From JACDAN01 sp963802375 (lineage in GTDB: Bacteria; Actinomycetota; Thermoleophilia; Gaiellales; Gaiellaceae), in NCBI GenBank assembly GCA_963802375.1, contig CAWDIJ010000006.1, positions 1 to 64,000 of the forward strand: a DNA stretch of 64,000 nucleotides, given 5' to 3'. Below the pieces are notes generated by a model. The model was not told the origin of the DNA and made no database searches. It saw only the letters and a list, made by a program, of their open reading frames with translations. Shown here piece after piece: positions 35,514-44,015 of the stretch. Position 1 is the stretch's first letter, and every line of letters starts with the position of its first letter. Made by a program: the position numbers and the translations under genes.

Positions 35514-37418
35514 ATGGCGAAGAAACTCCCCGGACTGCAGCGCGTCCTCGACGTCCCGTCCCTCGCAGCCGTGGCGTACGGGGAGATCGCCTCCTCGCTG
35601 TACTTCGCGCTCGGCGTGATCGCGCTCTACGCCCTCGGCTTCACCCCGTGGGTGCTCCTTGCCGTCGGCCTGCTGTTTCTCGTCGTCGCCCTCTCCTACG
35701 CGGAGGGGACAAGCGCGATCCCGGAGCCCGGAGGCGCCGCCACATTCGTCCGCCGAGCGTTCAACGACCCGGCGGGGTTCCTCACCGGCTGGGCGCTGAT
35801 CCTCGACTACCTGATCGTGATGGCGCTTGCGGGGCTCTTCGTCCCGCACTACCTGGGCCACGCGATCGGCTGGGAAGGGCTGACGGACGAGCCGTGGGAC
35901 ACCGTCGTCGGCGTGCTCGTGATCCTCGTGGTCGGCGCGCTCCGTCTGCTTCGCCGGACGAGCCTGTACCGCACGGCGATCCTGGTCGCCGGGGTCGCGC
36001 TCGCTTCCCATCTCCTGCTGATCGGCCTAGGGTTTGCCTTCCTCTTCTCGACCGACGCGCTGTCCGTCGGGGTCGACCTCGGGACCGCGCCGACCTGGGG
36101 GGACATCGCGTTCGCGCTGCCGCTCGCGATGCTGGCGTACACGGGCCTCGAGACCGTGTCCAACCTCGCAGCGGAGACCCGCGAGCCGGGAAGGACGCTG
36201 CCGCGCAGCCTCTTCGCCGGGATCGGCCTCGTCGTCGCGGTCTCGTTCGCCATCGGCCTCGTCGGCATCTCGGCCTTTCCGGGCGGGGCCGGCCTCGGGA
36301 CCGAGTGGCTTCGCGCGCCGCTGATGGGGATCGCTGCCGCGCTCGACACGGAGCTGCCGGCAGCGCTCGGCGACGGCGTGCGGATCACCGTCGGCCTGAC
36401 CGGCGCGCTCGTGCTGCTGGTCGCTGTCACGACGTCCATCTCCGGCGCCGGACGGCTCGCGTACTCGATGGGCCAGCGTCAGATGCTCCCGCACGCCTTC
36501 GGGAAGCTGAACCGCCGGACACTGATTGCACCGGTCTCGATCGTGAGCTCCACGCTCATTGCGGCGACGCTGCTCGTGATCGGGCACTTCATCCCGACCG
36601 AGGCGGTGCGGTTCCTGGCCGGCCTCTTCAGCTTCGGCGTCTTGCTGGCGTTCACCGCCGCCCAGATCGCCGTCATCCGGCTTCGCTTCACCGAGCCGGA
36701 CCTCGAGCGGCCCTTCCGCGCTCCGGGCAACGTGCAAATCCGCGGAGCGGACGTGCCCATCGCAGCACTCGTCGGTGCGCCGCTCACGTTCGCGATCTGG
36801 ATCTTCTCGATGGCCACCCACGACGCGACGCGCATCGCCGGCCCCGCGTGGCTGCTCGTCGGCGCGGTCGTCTACGTCGGGACTCGCTGGTCGCGCCACA
36901 AGACGATCTTCGGCCGCGTCCTGCCGGCCGATCCCGACCTCGTCCCGGAGGTGGAGGGGGTCTACGAGCGGATCCTCGTCCCGATGAAGCTCGGCATCAT
37001 CGGCGAGGAGGTGCTCGCCACCGCCATCCGGCTCGCGGAGGAACGCGGAGCTGCGCTCTTCGCGATCAACGTCGTGTGCGTCCCGATGGACAAGCCGATC
37101 GACGCGCCTATGCACGACGCGGAGGAGCGCGCGGAGGCGTCGCTCGCCGAAGCCAAGCTGCTCGCCTCCGAGCACCACGTCGAGGTGGAGACCGAGGTCG
37201 TTCGCTCCCGCGCGATCGGCGAGTCGATCGTCGAGAGGGCGACGACCCACGCAGTCGATCTCATCGTCATGGGCTCGGCGCCCCGGTGGCGGCGTCAGTC
37301 CCGGTTCTTCAGCCCGACCGTCGACTATGTCCTGCGCCACGCGCCCTGCGAGGTGATGGTGATCGCCTACCCGCAGGGCGTGCTCGAGGAGGAGGAAGCG
37401 GGCGTACTCCTCGGCTAA
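35514..37418 (+). CDS. Second APC permease with C-terminal USP domain (KimA-like)
   Basis: 634-aa paralogue of the permease at 33238: VAYGEIASSLYFALGV, VPHYLGHAIG and MLAYTGLETVSNLAAETREP mirror it. USP domain from about 480 (YERILVPMKLGIIGEEVL ... DLIVMGSAPRWRR ... VLRHAPCEVMVIAYPQ). Duplicated K+ importers differing in regulation or affinity are one reading. Its ATG abuts hairpin element B. Confidence 0.85.
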   Translation: MAKKLPGLQRVLDVPSLAAVAYGEIASSLYFALGVIALYALGFTPWVLLAVGLLFLVVALSYAEGTSAIPEPGGAATFVRRAFNDPAGFLTGWALILDYLIVMALAGLFVPHYLGHAIGWEGLTDEPWDTVVGVLVILVVGALRLLRRTSLYRTAILVAGVALASHLLLIGLGFAFLFSTDALSVGVDLGTAPTWGDIAFALPLAMLAYTGLETVSNLAAETREPGRTLPRSLFAGIGLVVAVSFAIGLVGISAFPGGAGLGTEWLRAPLMGIAAALDTELPAALGDGVRITVGLTGALVLLVAVTTSISGAGRLAYSMGQRQMLPHAFGKLNRRTLIAPVSIVSSTLIAATLLVIGHFIPTEAVRFLAGLFSFGVLLAFTAAQIAVIRLRFTEPDLERPFRAPGNVQIRGADVPIAALVGAPLTFAIWIFSMATHDATRIAGPAWLLVGAVVYVGTRWSRHKTIFGRVLPADPDLVPEVEGVYERILVPMKLGIIGEEVLATAIRLAEERGAALFAINVVCVPMDKPIDAPMHDAEERAEASLAEAKLLASEHHVEVETEVVRSRAIGESIVERATTHAVDLIVMGSAPRWRRQSRFFSPTVDYVLRHAPCEVMVIAYPQGVLEEEEAGVLLG

Positions 37419-37421
37419 CCT
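37416..37421 (+). promoter_or_regulatory. Likely leaderless -10 element
   Basis: TAACCT, overlapping the stop codon of the permease, 6 nt before GTG 37428. Confidence 0.4.
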
Positions 37422-37427
37422 CCGACC

Positions 37428-37862
37428 GTGAAAGTGATCGTCGTCGGCTGCGGCCGTGTGGGATCGGCGGTGGCACTGGAGCTCGACCGGACCGGGTGGG
37501 AGGTCACGGCGATCGACGAGAACGAGGACGCGCTCCAGCGCCTCGGCGAGCACTGGTCCGGCGGGTTCGTCGTCGGCCACGGCATGGACGTCGACGTCCT
37601 ACGTGAGGCCGGGATCGAGGACGCCGACGCCGTCGTCGTGGCAACGAACGGCGACAACACGAACCTCGTCGTCGGCCAGATCGCGCAGAAGCAGTTCGAC
37701 ATCCAGACGACGATCGTCAGGGTGCTCGACCCCGCCCGCGCGAAGGTCTACGCCTCGCTCGGGCTGCGAACGATCTCCCCGACCTCGACCGCGATCGACT
37801 TCCTGACCGACGCGGTGCGGAAGTCCGCCGAGTCGCCCGAACGGGTGGAGGCGCGGGGCTAG
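37428..37862 (+). CDS. TrkA-N (RCK-N) single-domain potassium regulator
   Basis: 144-aa consisting only of the Rossmann RCK-N domain (VIVVGCGRVGSAVALEL, GMDVDVLREAGIEDADAVVVATNGDNTN) without an RCK-C domain. Directly followed, with no gap, by a full-length RCK gene, so the pair may form a mixed ring. Confidence 0.9.
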   Translation: MKVIVVGCGRVGSAVALELDRTGWEVTAIDENEDALQRLGEHWSGGFVVGHGMDVDVLREAGIEDADAVVVATNGDNTNLVVGQIAQKQFDIQTTIVRVLDPARAKVYASLGLRTISPTSTAIDFLTDAVRKSAESPERVEARG

Positions 37863-38531
37863 GTGTACATCCTGATCGCCGGCGGCGGGAAGGTCGGCGC
37901 CAACCTGACGAGAAGCGTCCTCGACCTCGGCCACGAGGTCACGCTGATCGAGCAGCGGCGCGACCGCTTCGAGCGCCTCGAGGAGGAGTTCGAGCATCGC
38001 GCGCAGCCCGGTGACGCCACCGAGCTCTTCGTGCTGGAGCGGGCCGGAATCGCACGGCCGCCCGACCTCGTGGTCGCGGTCACCGGCGACGACGAGGACA
38101 ACATCGTCATCTGCCAGATGGCGCGCGAGCACTACGGCGTCGAAAAGGTCATCGCGCGCGTCAACGACCCGCGCAACCAGCCGCTCTTCGAGCTGACCGG
38201 GATCTCGCCGACCGTCTCCGCGACCTCGATCATCCTCGCGATGATCGAGCACGAGGTGCCCGAGCACGGGCTGATCCACCTGCTCGAGCTCCGCAAGGAG
38301 AACCTCGAGATCGTGGAAGTGCAGCTCGACGCCGACTCCCCGTCCGTCGGCAAGCAGGTATCGCGGATCCAACTGCCCGCAGGCTCGCGGCTGATCACGG
38401 TCATGCGGGACGGGCAGGCGCAGATGGCCGAGGGCGAGACGGAGCTTCGGGCGGGGGACCAGGTGCTCGCCGTGCTCGAACCCGGCAAGGAGGAAGAACT
38501 GCGCAAGGTCTTGCTGCGTAAGGGGGGTTGA
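37863..38531 (+). CDS. TrkA-type RCK regulator (RCK-N plus RCK-C)
   Basis: 222-aa. ILIAGGGKVGANLTRSVL (residues 3-20), GDATELFVLERAGI, NDPRNQPLFELTGI, then RCK-C from about 145 (VEVQLDADSPSVGKQVSRI ... GDQVLAVLEPG). Third RCK protein of the island. GTG start directly after the previous stop; its own stop overlaps the dehydrogenase start. Confidence 0.92.
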   Translation: MYILIAGGGKVGANLTRSVLDLGHEVTLIEQRRDRFERLEEEFEHRAQPGDATELFVLERAGIARPPDLVVAVTGDDEDNIVICQMAREHYGVEKVIARVNDPRNQPLFELTGISPTVSATSIILAMIEHEVPEHGLIHLLELRKENLEIVEVQLDADSPSVGKQVSRIQLPAGSRLITVMRDGQAQMAEGETELRAGDQVLAVLEPGKEEELRKVLLRKGG

Positions 38532-39612
38532 TGAGGGGTTTCTGGACACTTGGGGCGCTGGCCGCCCTGGCGCTCGCTGGGTGCGGCGGTGGATCCTCGG
38601 AGGCCGAGGAGCCGGCGGCGCCGGCCGGGTACCGGTTCGTGCAGGTCGCATCGGGCCTCGAGTCGCCCGTCCATGTCTCCGCGCCGCGGAACCAGCCCGG
38701 CCGTCTCTACGTCGTCGAGCAGGAGGGGCGGATCCGGATCGTCCAGAACGGGCGGATCACCGGGACGCTGCTCGACATCCGGTCGCAGGTGCAGTGCTGC
38801 GGCGAGCAGGGCCTGCTCTCCGTCGCCTTCCACCCGCGCTACGCGCGAAACGGCAAGTACTACGTCAACTACACCGACAATCGCGGTGACACGCGGGTCG
38901 TCGAGTACCGCGGGAAGCGGCGGCTCCGCCAGGTCTTCTTCGTCGCGCAGCCGTACTCGAACCACAACGGGGGCCAGAGCGCGTTCGGGGCGGACGGGCT
39001 CCTCTACGTCGGGACCGGCGACGGCGGCGCGGGCGGCGATCCCGAGAACCGCGCCCAGAATCTCGGTTCGCGGCTCGGCAAGATGCTCGCGGTCAACGTC
39101 GACCGCCGCGCGCCGCGGCCGCGGCTCGTCGGCTACGGCCTGAGGAATCCCTGGCGCTTCTCGTTCGACCGTCGGACCGGCGACCTCTACATCGGCGACG
39201 TCGGCCAGAACTCGTGGGAGGAAGTGAACGTCACTCGCCGCCGCAGCCCGGGGGTCGAGAACTACGGCTGGGACGTCTACGAGGGCCGCGCGCGCTTCGA
39301 GAACAAGCAGCCGAGCGGCAACGGGCAGGCTGGTCTTCCCCGTCGTCGTCTATCCGCTTGGCGGCGGGCACTGCGCGGTCAGCGGCGGCTTCGTCTACCG
39401 CGGTTCGGCGGTGCCGGCTGCGGCCGGCCGCTACTTCTACGGCGACAACTGCTCAGGGACCGTCTGGAGCTTCCCAGCGGGGCGCGCGCGCAGCGTCAGA
39501 CGCGAGCCGTTCACCCTCGGCGGCCTCTCGTCGTTCGGCGAGGACGCGGACGGGCGAGCTTTACGCGGTCACGCTCAACGGCCGCCTGTACCAGCTGCGC
39601 TCCTCTGGCTGA
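38531..39612 (+). pseudogene. PQQ-dependent glucose/sorbosone dehydrogenase-like lipoprotein, frame broken twice
   Basis: Lipobox LALAGCGG, then a six-bladed propeller of the GSDH family: SGLESPVHVSAP, LYVVEQEGRIRI, GEQGLLSVAFHP, NHNGGQSAFGADGLLYVGTGDGG, YGLRNPWRFSFD and IGDVGQNSWEEVNV. One extra base near 39328-39335 and another near 39551-39556 shift the frame; in the corrected reading LVFPVVVYPLGGGHCAV and ELYAVTLNGRLYQLRSSG follow exactly as in the family. About 360 aa if intact. Outer-face sugar oxidation is the family role. Confidence 0.8.
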
Positions 39613-39633
39613 AAGTCTCCCGACTTTCAGCCA
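39606..39633 (+). terminator. Perfect 12-bp terminator hairpin
   Basis: TGGCTGAAAGTC-TCCC-GACTTTCAGCCA, starting inside the last codons of the dehydrogenase. Confidence 0.65.
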
Positions 39634-39717
39634 CGTTCCGGAAGCCGGGCGCCGCGCCGCGGCGCGCGGCGCGACCGCTTTGTCCAGCTGCGGTCGCGAG
39701 CGTCTGACTACTGGTGA

Positions 39718-39742
39718 GCGGAACGGGCCAAGCCCGTTCCGC
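39718..39742. terminator. Perfect 11-bp hairpin between convergent genes
   Basis: GCGGAACGGGC-CAA-GCCCGTTCCGC, 8 bp from the end of the minus-strand gene, so probably serving that gene. GCGACCGC/GCGGTCGC between the two also pairs. Confidence 0.55.
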
Positions 39743-39749
39743 GACGATC

Positions 39750-39977
39750 CTATCCGGCCCTTCTTCGCCTTTGGACTTGAGGGCCCGACTGGCCGAGTGC
39801 GGCGTAGGCCAGCGTCTGCAGCGACTCGTTGAGCAGCGCGAGCTCGCGCACGACCGGCGCGAGGTTGTCGCCGCTGTCGAGGCGGCGGTTCAGCCCGTGC
39901 ACCTCGGCGGTCAGCCGGTCGAGGCGCTCGAGCAGAGCGTCCAGCTGGCGGTCGCCGACGTCCTTGGGTGCGTCCAC
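39750..39977 (-). CDS. Hypothetical 75-aa coiled-coil protein
   Basis: Leucine-rich helical repeats RQLDALLERLDRLTAEVHGLNRRL then ELALLNESLQTLAYAAL and a basic tail. Cytoplasmic, no family recognised. GTG start set by TAGATT 7 nt upstream, which overlaps the VanZ stop codon. Confidence 0.65.
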   Translation of the reverse strand: MDAPKDVGDRQLDALLERLDRLTAEVHGLNRRLDSGDNLAPVVRELALLNESLQTLAYAALGQSGPQVQRRRRAG

Positions 39978-39984
39978 GACCCGA

Positions 39985-39990
39985 AATCTA
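39985..39990 (-). promoter_or_regulatory. Likely leaderless -10 element
   Basis: TAGATT on the minus strand, 7 nt before GTG 39977. Confidence 0.45.
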
Positions 39991-40347
39991 CCCGGGCCGA
40001 CCGGATGGATCGCCGGTCCAGAGCCTCGAGGCGAGGAGCACACCGACCAGGACTCCGATCGAGTCGATGCCCACGTCCAGGGGCGAGCCCTGGCGTCCCT
40101 CGACGAACGACTGGTGGACCTCGTCCGAGATCGCGTAGGCGATGCCGAGCACCGCGGCCCAGCCCGGCCGGCCGAGGGCGCGGACCAACAGCGCGGCGAG
40201 GATGGCGAACTCGGCCGCGTGCGCGATCTTCCGGAGGACGAGGTCCCAGCCGCCCAGGCCCGTCCCGAGGTCGGAAACTGACGAGAGGCTGAAGATCAGC
40301 GCCGCCCAGGCGACGACCGGTAGCCAGAGGGAGAGCAGCCGCCGCAC
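39988..40347 (-). CDS. VanZ-family membrane protein
   Basis: 119-aa, four helices. HAAEFAILAALLVRAL, then the VanZ signature ISDEVHQSFVEGRQGSPLDVGIDSIG (split here only in description). Family links to cell-wall glycopeptide response and envelope remodelling; exact role unknown. GTG start with TAGTAT 8 nt upstream. Confidence 0.88.
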   Translation of the reverse strand: MRRLLSLWLPVVAWAALIFSLSSVSDLGTGLGGWDLVLRKIAHAAEFAILAALLVRALGRPGWAAVLGIAYAISDEVHQSFVEGRQGSPLDVGIDSIGVLVGVLLASRLWTGDPSGRPG

Positions 40348-40355
40348 GGCGCGTC

Positions 40356-40361
40356 ATACTA
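40356..40361 (-). promoter_or_regulatory. Likely leaderless -10 element for vanZ; overlaps divergent CATACT
   Basis: TAGTAT on the minus strand, 8 nt before GTG 40347. The same bases read CATACT (40355-40360) on the plus strand, about 17 nt before the riboswitch, so one site may serve both directions. Confidence 0.4.
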
Positions 40362-40376
40362 GGGCCGACAACCAAA

Positions 40377-40520
40377 GGCGAGCGGAGAGGGAACCCGGTG
40401 CGAGTCCGGGACGGTCCCGCCGCTGTGAGGGGAGACGCTCCCGCGCCGAACTGCCACTGGCCCGCGGGCCGGGAAGGCGGCGAGGGAGGGCGCCCCGAGT
40501 CAGAAGACCTGCCGCTCGCC
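40377..40520 (+). promoter_or_regulatory. Cobalamin riboswitch
   Basis: Closed by a perfect 9-bp P1: GGCGAGCGG (40377-40385) with CCGCTCGCC (40512-40520). Inside are the conserved GGGAACCCGGTGCGAGTCCG region, CCGCTGTGA, GCCACTGG, GGGAAGGC and the B12 box GTCAGAAGACCTGCC. Adenosyl- or methylcobalamin binding should switch off the downstream operon. A ribosome binding site (GGAAGGAGGA) lies 23 nt after P1, so control could be at initiation of translation. Confidence 0.95.
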
Positions 40521-40552
40521 GGCACTCAGAACCCCTCGCGGAAGGAGGATTC

Positions 40553-41314
40553 GTGCGTAAGAGGCTTCAACTTCATGTGCTTCGTCACCGTGGCTGCGAT
40601 AGGCGGTGGGAGCCAAGGACGCAGGGAGCGCCCATATGGCGACATATGGGCGCGACTGAGGACGCGGGATCGCGCCGTCTAGCGCGGCCACGGGGGCATA
40701 AGGCTCATGGAGTTGGAGCCTCTCAGACCCTCATTGCCCTCGCGGCGCTCGTCATGCTCGCCGCTTTCCTCGTCCCCTCGGCCCTCGCGGCTTCGGTCTC
40801 GGTCCGGGTCGAAGGGAGGAACCTCTCGATCTTCGGCTCGCTCGAAACCCGGTTCGAGGCCGGCGCAAACGCCATGCAGGCGCTGGACGTCGCCAGCCTG
40901 CGCGGCGAGTTCTACTACCACGTCACCACCACGTCGTTCGGCCCGTACGTCGACCAGATCGGCCGTCATCCGGCCGGCGGCACCAACGGGTGGGTGTTCA
41001 AGGTCAACGGTGCCTCGGCGCCCGTCGGAGCCGACCAGGTCCAGCTGAACGACGGCGACCGTGTGATCTGGTACTGGGCCACGTTCGGGCCCACGGGCGG
41101 GCCGCCCACGCTGCACCTGACCCGTACCGGCCGCAACTGCTACCGCGTCGTGTCGGAGAACGACCAGGGCACCGATCGGGCTGCGGCGGGAGCCGTGCTG
41201 CACGTGGACGGCCGGCGGGTCCGCACCCGCGCGGGCCGCGCCTGCGTCGGCAAGCACACCGGCATCGTGCGGGCGACGCTCGCGGGTGCCGTCCGCTCGA
41301 ACGCGCTTCGCTAG
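40553..41314 (+). CDS. Exported DUF4430 (transcobalamin beta-domain-like) protein
   Basis: 253-aa from GTG at a strong ribosome binding site. Residues about 60-80 are a signal-like hydrophobic segment (IALAALVMLAAFLVPSALA), then a DUF4430 domain: ANAMQALDVAS, FGPYVDQIGRHPAGGTNGW, VFKVNGASAPVGADQVQL and NDGDRVIWYWATFG, then a Cys-containing C-terminal strand pair. DUF4430 is the C-terminal beta domain of vertebrate transcobalamin and intrinsic factor. The 60-residue N-terminal extension is largely the translated hairpin element C. ATG 40754 is a possible start. Confidence 0.85.
   Translation: MRKRLQLHVLRHRGCDRRWEPRTQGAPIWRHMGATEDAGSRRLARPRGHKAHGVGASQTLIALAALVMLAAFLVPSALAASVSVRVEGRNLSIFGSLETRFEAGANAMQALDVASLRGEFYYHVTTTSFGPYVDQIGRHPAGGTNGWVFKVNGASAPVGADQVQLNDGDRVIWYWATFGPTGGPPTLHLTRTGRNCYRVVSENDQGTDRAAAGAVLHVDGRRVRTRAGRACVGKHTGIVRATLAGAVRSNALR
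40588..40693. repeat. Long imperfect hairpin element C (106 bp) inside the first B12-operon gene
   Basis: Ends CCGTGGC/GCCACGG. Arms pair nearly throughout and close with perfect 11-bp GCGCCCATATG-GCGA-CATATGGGCGC (40628-40653), exactly at the midpoint. Shares CCATAT next to the loop with element A. Lies between the ribosome binding site/GTG and the signal peptide, and stays in frame. Confidence 0.75.
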
Positions 41315-41983
41315 GTGTACCGCCGGCTCGCACTCCTCCTCGCCGCCGCATGTCTGCTTGCAGGGTGCGGGGAGGAGGCGGCCGGCGAGGGCTCGGCGCA
41401 GCTCTGGATCACCCGTGACCGAGGCTCCGACGTCGTTCTCTCGACATCGGTCCCAGCGGGGATCTCCGCGCTCGAGGCCCTACGGCGCAAGGCCGACGTC
41501 GAGACGCGCCACGGCGGCCGGTTCGTCCAGGCGATCGACGGGATCGAGGGCGACATCGGGCGGCAGCGCGACTGGTTCTACTTCGTGAACGGCTACGAGG
41601 CCGACCTCAGCGCCGCCGACTACGAGCTCCACGAGGGGGACATCCTCTGGTGGGACCACCGCTCGTGGGAGAAGGAAATGCGACAGCCGGTGGTCGTCGG
41701 CGCCTTCCCCGAGCCGTTCCTGCACGGGTGGGACGGGAAGCGGCGTCCGGTGGTCGTCGAAGGCCCGCCGTCCGATGTCCGCGACCGGCTCGTGGAGCTG
41801 CTGGGAGCCGAGAGCGGCGGTGCGAGGGATGCGAACCGGCTCGTCATCGTTCCGGGTTCAGGTCTCCAGGGTCGCCTCGACGGGGGGCCGGGTGATCCGG
41901 TCGTGTTCCAGCTGGGGGAGGAGCTCGCACGCCGGCTCGTCGAAGTTCCTTCCACTGTCCGCTACCGGTACGAGGTTCCGTGA
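41315..41983 (+). CDS. DUF4430 lipoprotein
   Basis: 222-aa. Lipobox CLLAGCGE, then a DUF4430 beta-grasp domain (ISALEALRRKADVETR, FVQAIDGIEGD, WFYFVNGYEADLSAADYEL, GDILWWDHRSW) and a C-terminal alpha/beta extension of about 90 residues (RPVVVEGPPSDVRDRLVELL). Membrane-tethered partner of the preceding soluble DUF4430 protein, presumably in cobalamin capture. GTG directly after the previous stop; stop overlaps ecfT. Confidence 0.85.
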   Translation: MYRRLALLLAAACLLAGCGEEAAGEGSAQLWITRDRGSDVVLSTSVPAGISALEALRRKADVETRHGGRFVQAIDGIEGDIGRQRDWFYFVNGYEADLSAADYELHEGDILWWDHRSWEKEMRQPVVVGAFPEPFLHGWDGKRRPVVVEGPPSDVRDRLVELLGAESGGARDANRLVIVPGSGLQGRLDGGPGDPVVFQLGEELARRLVEVPSTVRYRYEVP

Positions 41984-42678
41984 GCTCGGTTCCGGCAGCC
42001 GCTCTCCTCGCCGGCCTCGCGGCCGCCGCGCTCCTCGCCGACCGGACGATCTCGGTCGCGATCATCGCTGCCGGGCTCTTGGCCCTGTGCCTGAGGGCTC
42101 CGCGTGGCCGTCGCTGGCCCTATCTCGTCGGGACGCTGGGCTCGGGCCTCGTGCTCTTCCTCTTCAGCCCGCTGGTCGCCCGTTACGGCGGGGTGGTCTA
42201 CTGGGAAGGGCCGGAGATCCCGGTCATCGGGCAGTTGGACATCACCAGCGAGGAGCTCTCGGAGGCGCTGTTCCAGAGCCTCCGGCTGACCGCAGTCGGG
42301 CTCGCGTTCGCCGCCTATGCGCTCCTTCTCGACCTTGACGCGTTGCTGCTCGCCGGGGGGAGGCTGCGCCGGTCGGTGCTCGCGGTCGCTCTGGCTACGC
42401 GCCTGATTCCGACCCTCGAGCGCGACGCCGCCGGCTACGTCGAGGCGCTCCGGGGCCGTGGTCTCGTCGTCGAGGGCGTTCGTGGACGTGCGCGACTGAT
42501 CTCTCCGCTCGTCGCGGGATCGCTCGAGCGGTCGCTGAACCTCGCCGAGTCCATGGAGGCTCGCGGGTTCGGGCGGCCCGGGCGGACCAGGGCGCCGTCG
42601 CCCGCGTGGACCACTCTCGATCGCCTCGCGATCGTGGCCGCCGTCGGCGTCGTCGTGGTGGGGGCGCTGTGGCTCTAG
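41980..42678 (+). CDS. ecfT: ECF transporter transmembrane subunit EcfT
   Basis: 232-aa with about five helices and the coupling-helix sequence AGYVEALRGRGL / SMEARGFGRPGRTR, the Ala-Arg-Gly motifs by which EcfT contacts the ATPases. Energy-coupling module of a group I or II vitamin transporter. Translationally coupled on both sides. Confidence 0.9.
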   Translation: MSSVPAAALLAGLAAAALLADRTISVAIIAAGLLALCLRAPRGRRWPYLVGTLGSGLVLFLFSPLVARYGGVVYWEGPEIPVIGQLDITSEELSEALFQSLRLTAVGLAFAAYALLLDLDALLLAGGRLRRSVLAVALATRLIPTLERDAAGYVEALRGRGLVVEGVRGRARLISPLVAGSLERSLNLAESMEARGFGRPGRTRAPSPAWTTLDRLAIVAAVGVVVVGALWL

Positions 42679-44015
42679 CGCGAATCGACCGACTGACGTA
42701 CAGCTATCCGGGCGACGGGCGGCCGGCGCTCGACGCCGTCTCGCTGGAGCTCCATCCCGGCGAGCTCATCTGTCTGCTCGGGCCGTCCGGGTCCGGGAAG
42801 TCGACGCTGTTGCGCGCGCTCGCCGGCCTGGTTCCGCACTTCCACGGCGGCCGGTTCTCCGGCCGGGTCGAGGTCGCCGGGCAAGATACGCAGACGACTC
42901 GGCCGAGCGACCTTGCGGGAACTGTCGCGAGCGTCTTCCAAGACCCGGAGGACCAGGTCGTGATGACGGGTGTCGAGCACGAGCTCCAGTTCGGCCTGGA
43001 AAACCTCGGCGTGCCGCCCCTGGAAATTCACGATCGAGCTTTGGAAGCCCTCCGGTCGATGGGGGCGGAGCATCTCGCCGGCCGGAAGACGCACGAGCTC
43101 TCGGCGGGCGAACTCCAGCGGGTTTGTGTTGCATCGTCACTTGCGCTGCGTCCTCAGTTGCTCCTGCTCGACGAGCCGACCTCGCAGCTCGATCCCGAGG
43201 CCGCGGAAGCGCTGCTCGAACTCGCGACGACGCTCGGCTGTGCGGTTGTCGTCTCCGAACAACGGCCGGCCCTGCCGCTCGAGCGTTGCGACCGGGTCGT
43301 CTTCGTCGAGCACGGGAGGATCGTGATCGATGCAACACGAGCCGAAGGCTTGCTCTGGCTGGCGCGAGAGCATCCGGCCTTCCTCGCGCACGAGCCGGCC
43401 GTTGTCGAAGGCGCTGTCGCCGGTGAGGTTCTCTGCGAGCTCAGCGGCGCCGCGTATGCCTACGGCGACCGCGCGGTGCAGGTGCCGGATCTCCAGTTGG
43501 GCCGCGGAGAGGTCGTCGCGCTGCTGGGCCCGAACGGCTCCGGGAAGACGACGCTCGCCAAGCTCGCAGCCGGCTTGCTGGAGCCGTCCAGCGGCGAAGT
43601 GCGCCGCCGCGGCCGTGCGGCGTACCTGAGCCAGGATCCCGGCCGCTACGTCGTCGCCGAGCGGGTCGACGAGGAGGTGGCCCTCGGCGTCGGCGGAGAC
43701 CTCGAGCGGGCGCGGAAGGCGCTCGCGCTCGTCGACCTGCCCGGCTTCGAGGCCCGACATCCCCGCGACCTCTCGAGCGGAGAGCGGGAACGGCTCGGGC
43801 TGGCGGCCGTCCTCGTGACCGACCCCGACGTGCTCGTCCTCGACGAGCCGACGCGGGGCATGGATCCGGAGCGGAAGCTGGAGCTCGCAGCGCTGCTCCG
43901 CTCGCAGGGGGAGGGGCGCGCCACGCTCGTCGTCACCCACGACCTCGTCTTCGCGGCGGACGTGGCCGACCGGGTCGTCAGCACGGCTGAGGAGCGGGAG
44001 CCCGTCCATGCCTAG
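42669..44015 (+). CDS. ecfA: Fused ECF ATPase, two ABC domains (EcfA-EcfA')
   Basis: 448-aa with two nucleotide-binding domains. Domain 1: GPSGSGKST (about 38), FQDPEDQVV Q-loop, LSAGELQRV, LLLDEPTSQLD. Domain 2: GPNGSGKTT (about 286), SLSGERERL-type signature LSSGERERL, VLVLDEPTRGMD, TLVVTHD. Switch His is replaced by Glu-Gln (SEQRP) in domain 1 but kept in domain 2, so one composite site may be degenerate. GTG start overlapping ecfT. Confidence 0.93.
   Translation: MALARIDRLTYSYPGDGRPALDAVSLELHPGELICLLGPSGSGKSTLLRALAGLVPHFHGGRFSGRVEVAGQDTQTTRPSDLAGTVASVFQDPEDQVVMTGVEHELQFGLENLGVPPLEIHDRALEALRSMGAEHLAGRKTHELSAGELQRVCVASSLALRPQLLLLDEPTSQLDPEAAEALLELATTLGCAVVVSEQRPALPLERCDRVVFVEHGRIVIDATRAEGLLWLAREHPAFLAHEPAVVEGAVAGEVLCELSGAAYAYGDRAVQVPDLQLGRGEVVALLGPNGSGKTTLAKLAAGLLEPSSGEVRRRGRAAYLSQDPGRYVVAERVDEEVALGVGGDLERARKALALVDLPGFEARHPRDLSSGERERLGLAAVLVTDPDVLVLDEPTRGMDPERKLELAALLRSQGEGRATLVVTHDLVFAADVADRVVSTAEEREPVHA

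Noticed and set aside
35296..35514. 72-codon frame upstream of the second permease
   Set aside because: Coincides exactly with the symmetric hairpin element and has no protein-like features.
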